From contig JAIQFG010000003.1 of the NCBI GenBank assembly GCA_020073375.1, forward strand, positions 47,810 to 111,809: a stretch of 64,000 bases of DNA. The letters are read 5' to 3'. This document shows positions 17,629 through 26,517 of this stretch, one piece after another. This DNA comes from Terriglobia bacterium. GTDB taxonomy: Bacteria > Acidobacteriota > Terriglobia > Acidiferrales > UBA7541. The notes beneath the pieces are model-generated. The model saw only the letters and a list, made by a program, of their open reading frames with translations, had not been told where the DNA came from and made no database searches. A program made the position numbers and the translations under genes. Within the stretch, counting starts at the first letter, position 1. Each line of letters begins with the position of its first letter.

Positions 17629-18951
17629 ATGAGCCCATCGAAACTCCATCTTTGGCATCCATTTACGCGCGATGGCGCGGAACCTGCGCCGCCTACTGTG
17701 CGGCGGGGCGATGGGGTATTTCTGGAAACCACGGATGGGCGCAAAATCCTGGACGCGATCTCGTCGTGGTGGGTCAATCTGCACGGGCACTCGCATCCTG
17801 CAATCGCGGCGGCTATCGGAGAGCAAGCCGCGCGGCTGGAGCACGTTTTGTTTGCGGGATTTTCGCATGAACCCGCGGAAGAACTGGCGGAGCGGCTCGG
17901 GAAAATCGTGCCGGCTCCGCTGCGGCATATTTTTTTCTCGGATGACGGATCAACGGCGGTGGAAGTCGCGCTGAAGATGGCCGTGCAGTATTGGAGCAGC
18001 CTCGGCCGAGCGAAAAAACGACAAATCGTCGCGCTGGAACATGCGTACCACGGCGACACTTCCGGCGCGATGTCCGTGAGCGACGATTCGCCGTTTACCA
18101 GCGCGTTTTCCTCGCTGCGCATTCCCATGCTGCGGACGCATTCGGCGTATTGCGCGCACTGTCCGGTGGGGTTGACGCGGGCGACGTGCAAGATCGAATG
18201 CCTGAATCGCCTGGAGCAACTGCTGGCCGAGCGTGGCCATGAGATTGCCGCCGTGATTGTCGAGCCGCTGCTGCAGGGCGCGGGCGGAATGATCGTGCAT
18301 CCCGAGGAATTTCTTGCCGGGGTCCGCCGGGTCACCGCCGATCACGACGTGCTGCTGATTGCGGACGAAGTGCTCACCGGGTTTGGCCGGACGGGGAAAA
18401 TGTTTGCGTGCCAGCGCGCGAGCGTGGTGCCCGATTTTATGTGCGTCGCCAAGGGACTGACCGGCGGGTTTCTTTCGCTGGCCGCGACGCTCACGACGGA
18501 CCGCATTCATGAAGCGTTCACCGGCGGCGACCCGGATCACGTTTTCTATCACGGGCATTCCTATACGGCCAATCCGATCGCGTGCGCGGCGGCCAATGCC
18601 AACTTGCGGATATTCGATACCGAGCCGGTCTTCGAGCGGATCGTCGCGATCGAGCGAGTGCATCAGGCGCGCCTGCCGGAATTTGCGGCGCATCCTTGTG
18701 TTGCGGATGTGCGACACATCGGCACGGTGGCGGCCATCGAGCTGAGGGTTCCGGATGCCGGTTACCTGTCGTCGCTTCGGCCGAAGCTGTATGAATTTTA
18801 TTTGCGGCGCGGAGTGCTGCTGCGGCCGCTTGGCAATGTGGTTTATGTTTTGCCGCCTTACGTGATTGCGCCGGAGCAACTGCATTTTGTGTATGACACG
18901 ATTCGGGATTCGCTGGGGCTGGTGGTTCAGGCTTCAGCTTGCGCGGTTTAG
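17629..18951 (+). CDS. bioA: Adenosylmethionine-8-amino-7-oxononanoate aminotransferase
   Basis: 440 residues of a class III aminotransferase: HLWHPFTRDG, SSWWVNLHGHSHP (SWW is BioA-specific), FFSDDGSTAVEVALKMAVQYW, AYHGDTSGAMSV, LIADEVLTGFGRTG, and the PLP Lys in CVAKGLTGGFLSLA. It makes DAPA from KAPA with SAM as amino donor. The first ATG after the repeat gives the family start. The last residues VVQASACAV come from an adjoining GTAG-type repeat, so the native C-terminal end has been rewritten. Confidence 0.96.
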   Translation: MSPSKLHLWHPFTRDGAEPAPPTVRRGDGVFLETTDGRKILDAISSWWVNLHGHSHPAIAAAIGEQAARLEHVLFAGFSHEPAEELAERLGKIVPAPLRHIFFSDDGSTAVEVALKMAVQYWSSLGRAKKRQIVALEHAYHGDTSGAMSVSDDSPFTSAFSSLRIPMLRTHSAYCAHCPVGLTRATCKIECLNRLEQLLAERGHEIAAVIVEPLLQGAGGMIVHPEEFLAGVRRVTADHDVLLIADEVLTGFGRTGKMFACQRASVVPDFMCVAKGLTGGFLSLAATLTTDRIHEAFTGGDPDHVFYHGHSYTANPIACAAANANLRIFDTEPVFERIVAIERVHQARLPEFAAHPCVADVRHIGTVAAIELRVPDAGYLSSLRPKLYEFYLRRGVLLRPLGNVVYVLPPYVIAPEQLHFVYDTIRDSLGLVVQASACAV

Positions 18952-19000
18952 AGTTTGCGCGTGTAACACTTAAACCGCACAGGCTGAAGCCTGTGCCACC
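18921..19000. repeat. Paired palindrome overlapping the 3' end of bioA
   Basis: GGTGGTTCAGGCTTCAGCTT at the left and AGGCTGAAGCCTGTGCCACC at the right. This is stem family A with GGTGG/CCACC instead of GTAG/CTAC ends. The left arm codes for the last residues and stop of bioA. Confidence 0.78.
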
Positions 19001-19069
19001 AAAATCTGTTCGGCACGGCTCCGCGACTCGCTGCTTGCGACAGCGGTCATGGGACGCTATCCTCATTCG

Positions 19070-19091
19070 GCGGGCTGCAAGTACAGCCCGC
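19070..19091. repeat. Short perfect hairpin (GCGGGCTG / CAGCCCGC)
   Basis: Eight-bp perfect arms around the loop CAAGTA, upstream of the kinase gene. Similar hairpins with a CAAnTA-like loop occur at 23624, 27774 and 48382. Confidence 0.6.
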
Positions 19092-19151
19092 ACCCGTTTT
19101 CCAAGAACGTAAGCTTTCTGACTGATTGTCACGAAATACCGCCGAGGAAAT

Positions 19152-19793
19152 GTGATCAAGTTCTCCTTCATCGGAATGTCCGGCGCCGGAAAGTCTCACT
19201 GGGCCGAGAAGCTGGCGGGGGCTGGGTTTCGCGTGATCCGCGTTGACGATCGCATCGAGGAAAAGCTCGCGCCGGAGTTGGCGGCCGGGGACTACAAGGG
19301 GATCGGCGGGGTTGCGGCATGGATGGGCTGGCCCGACCAGCCGGCCTATCGCGAGCGGGAGCAGAAATATCTGAACCGGGAAGTGGAGTCCATGAACGAA
19401 GCGCTGAATGAAATGGAATCTGCGGGCGAGGAAGGCATGATATTGGACACGACCGGAAGCGTGGTGTACACGGGCGAAGAAATCTGCAAGCGCATGCAGA
19501 GCCTGACCACGGTGGTGTACCTGGAAGCGCCGGCCAAGGAAGAAAAAATACTGATTGCGCGATACCTTTCCGATCCGAAGCCCGTGCTGTGGGGCGATCG
19601 ATTCGTTCCGCGCGCGGGAGAGTCCGCGAACGACACCGTGTCACGCTGCTATCCTGAGCTGATCGCGCACCGCAAGAAGCTCTACGAAAAATACGCGCAC
19701 CGAGTGGTGTCCATCGAGCGGCTGCGAAAGACGAATCCGGACGCGCGTGCATTTCTGGAGTATATCGACGAGCAGGCGCGGCGCGCGCGATGA
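19152..19793 (+). CDS. Shikimate-kinase-like P-loop kinase
   Basis: 213 residues. IKFSFIGMSGAGKSHWAEKLA is a P-loop like that of shikimate and gluconate kinases, and DDRIEEKL follows as the acidic second motif. MILDTTGSVVYTGEEICKRM and the DPKPVLWGDRF region do not match true AroK, which is ~170 residues with an RPLL lid. The substrate is therefore open. GTG start, GAGG four bases upstream. Its stop overlaps the thrC ATG in ATGA, so it may support the threonine branch, for example as an alternative homoserine kinase; that is speculation. Confidence 0.8.
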   Translation: MIKFSFIGMSGAGKSHWAEKLAGAGFRVIRVDDRIEEKLAPELAAGDYKGIGGVAAWMGWPDQPAYREREQKYLNREVESMNEALNEMESAGEEGMILDTTGSVVYTGEEICKRMQSLTTVVYLEAPAKEEKILIARYLSDPKPVLWGDRFVPRAGESANDTVSRCYPELIAHRKKLYEKYAHRVVSIERLRKTNPDARAFLEYIDEQARRAR

Positions 19794-21097
19794 AATATCG
19801 GAGCACACTGCGCCGCAGCCCGGAAGTGAGCCTGCGCGAAGCCGTTCTGCGCGGCTCGGCGCCGGATGGCGGCCTGTACATGCCGGTGGAGATGCCGCGA
19901 CTGCCAGCCGATTTTCAGGGGCGGCTGGCGAAGCTTTCGTTCCAGGAAATCGCGCGGGAAGTCGGCGCTCTGTTTACCGGCGATGAAGTGCCTCCGCAGA
20001 TTTTACGCAAAATTGTCGCCGAAGCCTTCAATTTCCCCGTGCCGCTGGTGACGCTCAGCGAGCGGCTGCATATTCTGGAACTGTTTCACGGGCCGACGCT
20101 GGCGTTCAAGGATTTTGGGGCGCGCTTCATGGCGCGCCTGATGGAATATTTCGTTCAGGAATCGGGAAACCAACTCACCGTGATCGTGGCCACCTCGGGC
20201 GATACGGGAAGCGCGGTGGCGCAGGCGTTTCTGGGGCTTCCGGGAATCCGCGTGGTGATTCTTTATCCGGCAGGGCGCGTGAGCGTGGCGCAGGAAAAGC
20301 AACTGACCACGCTGGGGCAGAATATTACCGCGCTGGAACTGGCGGGCTCGTTTGACGATTGCCAGCGACTGGCGAAACAATCGCTGGTCGATCCGGAACT
20401 GGCCGCGCGCCTCACGCTCACTTCGGCCAATTCCATCAATATCGGGCGGCTGATTCCGCAGATTTTTTATTATTTCCATGCCGTATCGCAGCTGCGCTTG
20501 CCGGAGATTCCGGCAGTGTTCGCCGTGCCCAGCGGAAATTTCGGAAATCTGACGGGCGGGCTGCTGGCCAAGCGGATCGGGTTGCGCGTGCCGCAATTCA
20601 TCGCCACGACAAACGCCAACGACGTGTTCCCGGAATTCCTGCGCAGCGGGAACATGATCCCGCGCGCTTCGCGGCACACCATTTCCAACGCCATGGACGT
20701 GGGAAACCCGAGCAATTTCGCGCGCATCGTCGATCTTTACGACAACGATCTGCAGGCCATCCGGCACGACATCTGGGGCTGCAGCTTCAGCGACGAGGAA
20801 ACGCTGCGCGTGATGCATGACGTCGAATTGCGCCATCAGTACGTGCTCGATCCGCACACGGCGGTGGGCGTGCTCGGCTGGCAATCCTATGCGAAACAGA
20901 ATCCGGCCGCCACGCAGGGCATCGTCCTGGCCACGGCGCATCCGGCGAAGTTCGCCGAAACCGTGGCCCGGGCCACGGGCCTGCGTCCGGAAATGCCCGA
21001 GCGACTGGCGGCATTCCTGGGACGGCCAAAAAAATCCATTCCGTTTCCCAACCGATTCGCCCAACTTCAGGAATTTCTACTTTCCACCAACTCCTGA
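19790..21097 (+). CDS. thrC: Threonine synthase (canonical long type)
   Basis: 435 residues of a fold-type II PLP enzyme with MKYRSTLRRSPEVSLREAVL, APDGGLYMP, the PLP Lys107 in LFHGPTLAFKDFGARFM, VATSGDTGSAVAQAF and NSINIGRLIPQIFYYFHA. This is the class of E. coli and yeast ThrC and converts O-phosphohomoserine to threonine. It is translationally coupled to the preceding kinase-like gene. A second, different threonine-synthase-family gene lies at 32108, so this copy is the better candidate for threonine production. Confidence 0.96.
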   Translation: MKYRSTLRRSPEVSLREAVLRGSAPDGGLYMPVEMPRLPADFQGRLAKLSFQEIAREVGALFTGDEVPPQILRKIVAEAFNFPVPLVTLSERLHILELFHGPTLAFKDFGARFMARLMEYFVQESGNQLTVIVATSGDTGSAVAQAFLGLPGIRVVILYPAGRVSVAQEKQLTTLGQNITALELAGSFDDCQRLAKQSLVDPELAARLTLTSANSINIGRLIPQIFYYFHAVSQLRLPEIPAVFAVPSGNFGNLTGGLLAKRIGLRVPQFIATTNANDVFPEFLRSGNMIPRASRHTISNAMDVGNPSNFARIVDLYDNDLQAIRHDIWGCSFSDEETLRVMHDVELRHQYVLDPHTAVGVLGWQSYAKQNPAATQGIVLATAHPAKFAETVARATGLRPEMPERLAAFLGRPKKSIPFPNRFAQLQEFLLSTNS

Positions 21098-21121
21098 TAT
21101 CTTTTCCTTCACGGAGAGGAC

Positions 21122-22261
21122 ATGAGACTGCTGACTGCCATCCTAGGTCTGTTGCTGCTGTTCGCCACGCTCTGGGATGCGTTTGAGACGATCATTTTGC
21201 CGCGGCGCGTGACGCGGTCGTACCGTATCGTGCGCGTGTTTTACCAATTCACCTGGAAAATCTGGGCGGGGATCAGCAAGCTGTTCCGCTCGAAGAAATC
21301 GCGCGAGACGCACCTGAGCTATTACGGGCCGCTATCGCTGCTGATGCTGTTCGCGGCGTGGGCCGTGCTGCTGATGTTCACCTTCGCGCTGCTGCATTGG
21401 TCGGCGGGATCGGGAATCACGATGTCGGGGACGGCATCGACGTTCCGCACCGATCTGTACATGAGCGGGACGACGTTTTTCACGCTGGGCCTGGGCGACG
21501 TCACGCCGCGCACTTCGCTGGCGCGCGTAATTACGGTCGCCGAAGCGGGCATGGGCTTCGGGTTTCTGGCCATCGTGATCGCATATCTTCCGACGATGTA
21601 TGGCGCGTTCTCGCAGCGCGAATTGAACATTTCGCTGCTTGATGCGCGCGCCGGGTCGCCGCCCACGGCCGCCGAGCTGCTCCGCCGGCATTCGCACTTT
21701 GCCGACAACGGCGTGCTCACGCAATATCTGCGCGACTGGGAAATCTGGTCGGCGCAACTGATGGAAAGCCACCTGTCGTATCCGGTGCTGTGTTATTTCC
21801 GTTCGCAGCATGACAATCAATCGTGGCTGGCGGCGTTCACGGCGGTACTGGACGTGAGCGCGCTGATGATCGCGTACGCGAAGGATGAGGCGAAATGGCA
21901 GGCGCAGCTTACGTTTGCGATTTCGCGCCACGCCGTGGTGGATTTGTGCGAGGTGCTTCGTGTGCGGCCAGTAGCCATCCCGCACGACCGGCTGCCGGCG
22001 AAGGACGCCGTCGAGGTTCGCGACCTGCTGGTGAAATGCGGCGCCACCGGGAATTGCAATGAGGCGGGCGACCTGAAGCTGAAGCAATTGCGGGAAATGT
22101 ACGAACCTTATTTGAACGGATTGTCGCTGCGGCTGCTGATGCCCATTCCCTCCTGGGGCGTGGGCGCGCAATTTGTGGAGAATTGGAAGCGATCGGCCTG
22201 GGGAAAAATTTCGGGGCCGTCGGGGCCGGGATCGGCCGGCGGGCATTCGGATCATTTTTAG
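21122..22261 (+). CDS. Two-TM ion channel protein with a GLGD filter
   Basis: 379 residues. Hydrophobic helices at ~1-18 (LTAILGLLLLFATLWDAFE) and ~73-95 come before a pore region TTFFTLGLGDVTPRTSLARV (about 117-136) and a further helix (MGFGFLAIVIAYLPTMYG). This matches the Ion_trans_2/KcsA-like pore, but the filter reads TLGLGD rather than TVGYGD. The ~230-residue cytoplasmic C-terminus has no RCK signature that I recognise. GGAGAGG before the ATG is a strong ribosome site. Ion selectivity cannot be read. Confidence 0.8.
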   Translation: MRLLTAILGLLLLFATLWDAFETIILPRRVTRSYRIVRVFYQFTWKIWAGISKLFRSKKSRETHLSYYGPLSLLMLFAAWAVLLMFTFALLHWSAGSGITMSGTASTFRTDLYMSGTTFFTLGLGDVTPRTSLARVITVAEAGMGFGFLAIVIAYLPTMYGAFSQRELNISLLDARAGSPPTAAELLRRHSHFADNGVLTQYLRDWEIWSAQLMESHLSYPVLCYFRSQHDNQSWLAAFTAVLDVSALMIAYAKDEAKWQAQLTFAISRHAVVDLCEVLRVRPVAIPHDRLPAKDAVEVRDLLVKCGATGNCNEAGDLKLKQLREMYEPYLNGLSLRLLMPIPSWGVGAQFVENWKRSAWGKISGPSGPGSAGGHSDHF

Positions 22262-22298
22262 GCAGGGATCGCCGGGTATGGCGGAATTGATTGCGCGG

Positions 22299-22333
22299 GT
22301 AGGAGCATCCGCCTCGGCGGACCGTGCCCCTAC
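22299..22333. repeat. Single GTAG...CTAC palindrome
   Basis: GTAGGAGCATCCGCC and GGCGGACCGTGCCCCTAC form one imperfect hairpin with GTAG/CTAC ends. It lies between the channel gene and the convergent DUF4126 gene and may act as a terminator or REP unit. Confidence 0.6.
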
Positions 22334-22388
22334 AACTTAACCTCACTCAAAATTGCGGCAGACGGCTCGGGCCCTCGGTGCTAAAAAC

Positions 22389-22868
22389 CTAAAATCGGGA
22401 AACCAGGAAGAATGCTCCGCCAACGGCGACCGCATCTTCCGCCAGCGCGACGACAATATCCGGAACGTTCACAGACTTCACCAGCCAATGCCGGGTGTGA
22501 TAACCGCCGAGAGTTCCGGCGACGGCTGCCGCTGCGCCGAACAATGCGCCGAAATAAATCGGCTGGTGCGCGCAGACGTACAAAGCGGCCGCGGAAAATG
22601 CCCCGGTGAGGATGCGGGCCGCGAATGCGGGGGGAATGGTCCGGCGGGGCGTGAACGGGAGTTTATCGGCGATCAACTCAAAAAGGGCCAAGGCTGACAA
22701 GCCGTAAACGGCGGCCGCCGCGGACAGGAAAGCCATGGGAGTATTGCCGGGATCAATCCAGTGAAGATGCGCGGCCCAACTGACCGCCGCGGGTGTAGTC
22801 AGCGACCTTAGCCCGGAGATGACGCCGATCCCTAACGCGGCGAGAATTAGAATCGTGGTCGGGCTCAT
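22389..22868 (-). CDS. DUF4126-type membrane protein
   Basis: 159 residues with four hydrophobic segments (TTILILAALGIGVISGLRSL, AFLSAAAAVYGLSALALFEL, RILTGAFSAAALYVCA, ALFGAAAAVAGTLGGYHTRH) and the GLRSLTTPA start typical of DUF4126 proteins. Their function is unknown. The ATG lacks a good ribosome site. The gene is followed on the same strand by two small genes for RNA-related proteins, but the gap suggests separate units. Confidence 0.75.
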   Translation of the reverse strand: MSPTTILILAALGIGVISGLRSLTTPAAVSWAAHLHWIDPGNTPMAFLSAAAAVYGLSALALFELIADKLPFTPRRTIPPAFAARILTGAFSAAALYVCAHQPIYFGALFGAAAAVAGTLGGYHTRHWLVKSVNVPDIVVALAEDAVAVGGAFFLVSRF

Positions 22869-22913
22869 CGGGACATCGAAACTGAATCGTGGAGGCCGGG
22901 AGAAAATTCCGGA

Positions 22914-23108
22914 CTAGCTTTCCGGATCGGGGTCCGAGAAATTTCCCTGGGGATCGTAAAGCGGGCCGGTCAAGGGTTCCATCAGGGGTTCGGCCTCGGA
23001 TGGCCCCGCTAGTTTTTTCTGCGCACGGCGCTCAGCCTTGGCGCGCTGTTTTTCCTGCCTTTTCATTTCTTTCTGGCGTTTTTGAAATGTCGACTTGGAC
23101 GTTGCCAT
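22914..23108 (-). CDS. Small basic protein of unknown function (64 aa)
   Basis: MATSKSTFQKRQKEMKRQEK is highly charged and helical, followed by an acidic/proline tail (SEAEPLMEPLTGPLYDPQG). The Lys/Arg/Gln-rich first half looks nucleic-acid or ribosome associated. A strong AAGGAG stands before the ATG. It follows the RRM protein gene by 63 bases on the same strand, so both may be cotranscribed. No family name is justified. Confidence 0.75.
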   Translation of the reverse strand: MATSKSTFQKRQKEMKRQEKQRAKAERRAQKKLAGPSEAEPLMEPLTGPLYDPQGNFSDPDPES

Positions 23109-23171
23109 CAGATCTCCTTAGATCGCGCAGTGATGCGCGTCAAACACAATGCGGGAAAGAGGCGCTGGAAA

Positions 23172-23594
23172 TTACCAGCGCGGTTCGCGGGGCTGCCTGG
23201 GGCTGTCGCGGTAATCCTCAGTCGAGAAGCGGCCGCTCTTGGAACCGCCGCGCCCGCCACCGCCGCCGCCTCGGGGCCGGTCACGATCGCGGTCGCGGTC
23301 GAAACCACCGCCGCCACCGCCGCCACGCGGACCACCGCCGCCGGAAGCGGACTTGGGACGAGCTTCGTTCACCTTCAGATTGCGGCCGCCGACTTCCTTC
23401 CCGTCAAGGCCCTGGATGGCCTTTGCGGCTTCCGCATCGTTGGGCATCTCGACGAAAGCAAATCCGCGGGCGCGTCCGGTCTCGCGGTCCATCGCAATGT
23501 GGACGCGGGTGACCTGGCCGAAGGGCTCGAACAGTGCGCGCAGTTCCGTCTCTGTCGTCTGGAAGCTCATGTTTCCCACAAACAAGTTCTTCAT
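23172..23594 (-). CDS. RRM-domain RNA-binding protein with RGG/Arg-Asp tail
   Basis: 140 residues. One RRM (1-80) has RNP2 KNLFVGNMSF and RNP1 RGFAFVEM. A low-complexity tail follows with GGGGPRGGGGGGGFDRDRDR and RGG repeats. Such proteins occur in cyanobacteria and several other phyla as cold-induced RNA chaperones; that role is inferred. GAGAG lies before the ATG. It is upstream of the small basic gene on the same strand. Confidence 0.92.
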   Translation of the reverse strand: MKNLFVGNMSFQTTETELRALFEPFGQVTRVHIAMDRETGRARGFAFVEMPNDAEAAKAIQGLDGKEVGGRNLKVNEARPKSASGGGGPRGGGGGGGFDRDRDRDRPRGGGGGGRGGSKSGRFSTEDYRDSPRQPREPRW

Positions 23595-23623
23595 GTTCGT
23601 CTCTCTTTTCGTCTATTTTACGG

Positions 23624-23677
23624 CGGGCTCGAATTAGAACCCGCATCCTGCTTTCCGCGGGTTCCAAGTGGAGCCCG
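23624..23677. repeat. Imperfect inverted repeat CGGGCTC...GAGCCCG
   Basis: CGGGCTCGAATTAGAACCCG and GCGGGTTCCAAGTGGAGCCCG pair with a few mismatches. Each arm is itself a smaller hairpin with a GAATTA or CAAGTG loop, like the short palindromes at 19070 and 27774. It lies in the 362-base gap between the RRM gene and dapD, which holds no gene. Confidence 0.6.
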
Positions 23678-23878
23678 TGGAAATCTGCGTTCCGCGCACA
23701 TGGTTAACGGCCGGATTCAGATCGCGTCGAGGCGACGTTGAGGACCGGATGAAATCATGAGGGGCCTGCGTCCAACAGCACCCGGAAGGATAAAGAAGGC
23801 AGCCAGCATCCTTCCAACCCAGTTTAACTATAGCATGAGGTCCGGCGCATTTCCGAATAGATTTCCTGGGGAGTCAAG

Positions 23879-23952
23879 TTGGACAGGCTTCAGCCTGTCG
23901 GGTATAGGGTTGCTCACGCACACAAAAACCGAAAGGCTGAAGCCTGTCCTAT
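23879..23952. repeat. GTAG-type paired palindrome, stem family A
   Basis: TTGGACAGGCTTCAGCCTGT at the left and AGGCTGAAGCCTGTCCTAT at the right, the same arms as at 1316. It ends five bases from the dapD stop codon. Confidence 0.82.
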
Positions 23953-23956
23953 TAAG

Positions 23957-24793
23957 CTACCTCAGGAGATCTTCCAGCTGGATTTTCGCGTCGGTTTTGG
24001 AATCGCGGTATTTTACGATCACGGGGGTGTAGAGCGAAATGCCCCACTCCTTGCCCATGCCGCGGGAGATAGCGCGCGAGCCGGCGACGACGACTGCTTC
24101 CTCGGGCACGATGAGAGGCTCGGTTTCGGTGGCGGCGTATACTTTGCCGCGCACGATGTCATAGACGGGCGTGGAGCGGTTGAGAATGGTGCCGGTGCCG
24201 AGGACGGCGCGGCGCTTCACGATCGTGCCTTCGTAGACGCCGCAGTTTCCGCCCAGAAGCACTTCGTCTTCGATGATGACGGGCAGAGCGCCGACGGGTT
24301 CGAGCACGCCGCCGATCTGCGTGGCGGCCGAGATGTGGCAGTTACGGCCGACCTGCGCGCAGCTGCCGACCAGGGCGTGCGAATCGACCATGGTGCCGTC
24401 GCCCACGTAGGCGCCGGCGTTGACGAACATCGGCGGCATGCAGACGACGTCGCGCCCGATGTAGACACCGTCGCGGATGCTCGATCCGCCAGGAACGATG
24501 CGCACACCGTCGCCGGGGGCGAATCGCTTCACGGGATAGGTGTCTTTGTCGTTGAACGGCTGTTTCGCGGCGTCGATCGACATGTCCACAATCGTGCCCA
24601 TGCGGAAGCCGACCAGAATTCCCTTTTTCACCCAGGCGTTGGTGCGCCAGCCGCTTGGTTGCGAAGCATCCGGCTCGGCCGAACGCACGCGCCCCGCGTT
24701 CAGCTCCGCTTTGAACGCGCGGAATAGTTCGCGGTCCGATTCGGTGTAGCTTGCGGGCTTCTCCTGGAACAAAGCCTCGATCCGCTTTTCCAT
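23957..24793 (-). CDS. dapD: 2,3,4,5-Tetrahydropyridine-2,6-dicarboxylate N-succinyltransferase
   Basis: 278 residues. The N-terminal helical part is followed by a left-handed beta-helix of hexapeptide repeats ([53 protein letters not shown]). The [12 protein letters not shown] segment is typical of DapD, as is the length (~274). It succinylates tetrahydrodipicolinate in the lysine/DAP pathway. It starts 4 bases after dapA and is the last gene of dapE-dapB-dapA-dapD. An upstream TTG inside dapA is a possible longer start. Confidence 0.95.
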   Translation of the reverse strand: MEKRIEALFQEKPASYTESDRELFRAFKAELNAGRVRSAEPDASQPSGWRTNAWVKKGILVGFRMGTIVDMSIDAAKQPFNDKDTYPVKRFAPGDGVRIVPGGSSIRDGVYIGRDVVCMPPMFVNAGAYVGDGTMVDSHALVGSCAQVGRNCHISAATQIGGVLEPVGALPVIIEDEVLLGGNCGVYEGTIVKRRAVLGTGTILNRSTPVYDIVRGKVYAATETEPLIVPEEAVVVAGSRAISRGMGKEWGISLYTPVIVKYRDSKTDAKIQLEDLLR

Positions 24794-24797
24794 CTGC

Positions 24798-25709
24798 TCA
24801 GCTGCGGTTGGCAACGTGGACCCTTTCCAGAAGCGCAAGGGATTCGAGCACGGCGCGAATCCTGGCAAGATTTTCGACGCGCGGCGGCACCAGGGGCAGC
24901 CGGAACACGGGCTGCAGCAGGCCCATTTCCGCCATGCCTGCTTTCACGGGCGTGGGATTGGTTTCCACGAAGTTGACTTCCAAAAGCGGCAGCCACTTGC
25001 GCTGCATGGCGCGCGCGGCAGCAAAATCCCCGGAGACGCACATCTCGGCGAGTTTGGTCATCTCCGCGGGAATGATGTTGGAGGCCACGGAAATAATTCC
25101 GCGCCCGCCCATGGCCGCGATCGGCAAGGTGAGCGAATCGTCGCCGGAAAGGACGATGAAGTCTTCCGGCACCTGCTGGATCACCTGCGTGATCTGCGAG
25201 AAGCTGCCCGACGCTTCCTTCACGCCGATGATATTTTCGATTTCCGAGAGCCGCCGGACGGTTCCGGGATCGATGTTCACGTTGGTGCGCGGCGGCACGT
25301 TGTACAGAATGATGGGCAGCGAGATCGCCGACGCGATGGCCTTGTAATGATGGTAGAGGCCTTCCTGCGTGGGCTTGTTGTAATAGGGCGTGACCGACAA
25401 AATTCCGTCGGCACCCATGCGCTCGATGGCGCTCGCCATCTCGATCACTCCGGCCGTGTCGTAGCCGCCGGCTCCGGACAGCACGGGCACTTTGCCCTTG
25501 GCCTCTTCCAGCGTGATGGCCACAACGCGCAGGTGTTCGGCGTGCGAGAGCGTCGGGCTTTCGCCCGTGGTGCCGCAAGGCACCAGAAAATTGATGCCCG
25601 CGGCAATTTGCCGGCGGATCAGGCGCCGAAGTGTTTCTTCGTCAAGCGAGAAATCTTTTTGGAACGGCGTGACCATCGCCGTGCCGCATCCTGTGAATCC
25701 CTTGAACAT
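24798..25709 (-). CDS. dapA: 4-Hydroxy-tetrahydrodipicolinate synthase
   Basis: 303 residues of a TIM barrel with the Schiff-base Lys164 in [10 protein letters not shown], Tyr136 in LYNVPPRT and the Thr pair in PCGTTGES. It condenses pyruvate and aspartate semialdehyde, the first step unique to lysine. The ATG ([16 protein letters not shown]) fits the family, with AGAGGTG upstream. About 80 bases separate it from dapB, so it may also have its own promoter. Product supply comes from asd and lysC elsewhere in the window. Confidence 0.97.
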   Translation of the reverse strand: MFKGFTGCGTAMVTPFQKDFSLDEETLRRLIRRQIAAGINFLVPCGTTGESPTLSHAEHLRVVAITLEEAKGKVPVLSGAGGYDTAGVIEMASAIERMGADGILSVTPYYNKPTQEGLYHHYKAIASAISLPIILYNVPPRTNVNIDPGTVRRLSEIENIIGVKEASGSFSQITQVIQQVPEDFIVLSGDDSLTLPIAAMGGRGIISVASNIIPAEMTKLAEMCVSGDFAAARAMQRKWLPLLEVNFVETNPTPVKAGMAEMGLLQPVFRLPLVPPRVENLARIRAVLESLALLERVHVANRS

Positions 25710-25788
25710 GGGGGCACCTCTTTTTGCCTGATGTAAATTATGCGGGGTCACGGCAATGCCGTGCCCCAACGATTAATTCGTCCCACGA

Positions 25789-26517
25789 TTAATCCGCGGG
25801 CTGGCGTTCGCGTTTCGCGTCGCCCGCAAAGATAACTTCGCCGAATTCGTGCAGGCCGCGCTTGCCGATCACCCACTGCGCGGCCTTCAGAGCGCCACGC
25901 GCGAAACCTTCGCGGCTGCGGGCGGTGTGCCGCAGCGTGATGGTGTCGGCGGCCGAATCGAATCCGATTTCGTGCGTGCCGGGAATCGTGCCGGCCCGGT
26001 TGGAGCTCACGTCGATGCGCCGCGAATATCCCGCGCGCTGCATTTCCTCCACCAATTGCAGCAGCGTGCCCGAGGGCGCGTCCTTCTTCGCCGTATGATG
26101 CACTTCCCAGGCCCACGCGCCGTATTCCGGTTCGCCGGCCATCAGGCGCGCCGCCTCGGCCACCACGCGGCGGAACACGTTCACGCCAATCGAATAATTC
26201 GCGCTCCACACCACGCCAACGCCGGAAATGTCCACGAATTTCCGGACGCGGCCGAGTTCGCCGTACCAACCCGTGGTGCCCACCACCGTGGGGACGCCGA
26301 TGGCGCACAGCCGCTCGAGATTCGCCACAGCCACGTGCGGCGTCGAGAACTCGATGGCCACGTCCACGCCGCGAAAATTTTCCGGCGTGATTCCGGCCTG
26401 GTTCACGTTCGTATCGATGTCCAGCTTCAGGCCCACCGAAAATCCGGCTTCCGGGGCGAGGCGCTCGATGAGCTGGCCCATTTTTCCGTACCCGACGATG
26501 GCAAGATTTTTAGGCAT
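25789..26517 (-). CDS. dapB: 4-Hydroxy-tetrahydrodipicolinate reductase
   Basis: 242 residues: an N-terminal Rossmann fold (LAIVGYGKMGQLIERLA), VAIEFSTPHVAV, VVGTTGWY and the catalytic EVHHTAKKDAPSGT loop. It is ~25 residues shorter than E. coli DapB, mostly in the Rossmann part, as in other compact DapB proteins. Its start overlaps the end of dapE by 8 bases, so the two are cotranscribed. Confidence 0.95.
   Translation of the reverse strand: MPKNLAIVGYGKMGQLIERLAPEAGFSVGLKLDIDTNVNQAGITPENFRGVDVAIEFSTPHVAVANLERLCAIGVPTVVGTTGWYGELGRVRKFVDISGVGVVWSANYSIGVNVFRRVVAEAARLMAGEPEYGAWAWEVHHTAKKDAPSGTLLQLVEEMQRAGYSRRIDVSSNRAGTIPGTHEIGFDSAADTITLRHTARSREGFARGALKAAQWVIGKRGLHEFGEVIFAGDAKRERQPAD

Noticed and set aside
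22888..23735. Long plus-strand frames opposite the RRM gene
   Set aside because: Their Arg/Gly/Pro-rich products mirror the RGG tail codons of the real minus-strand gene.
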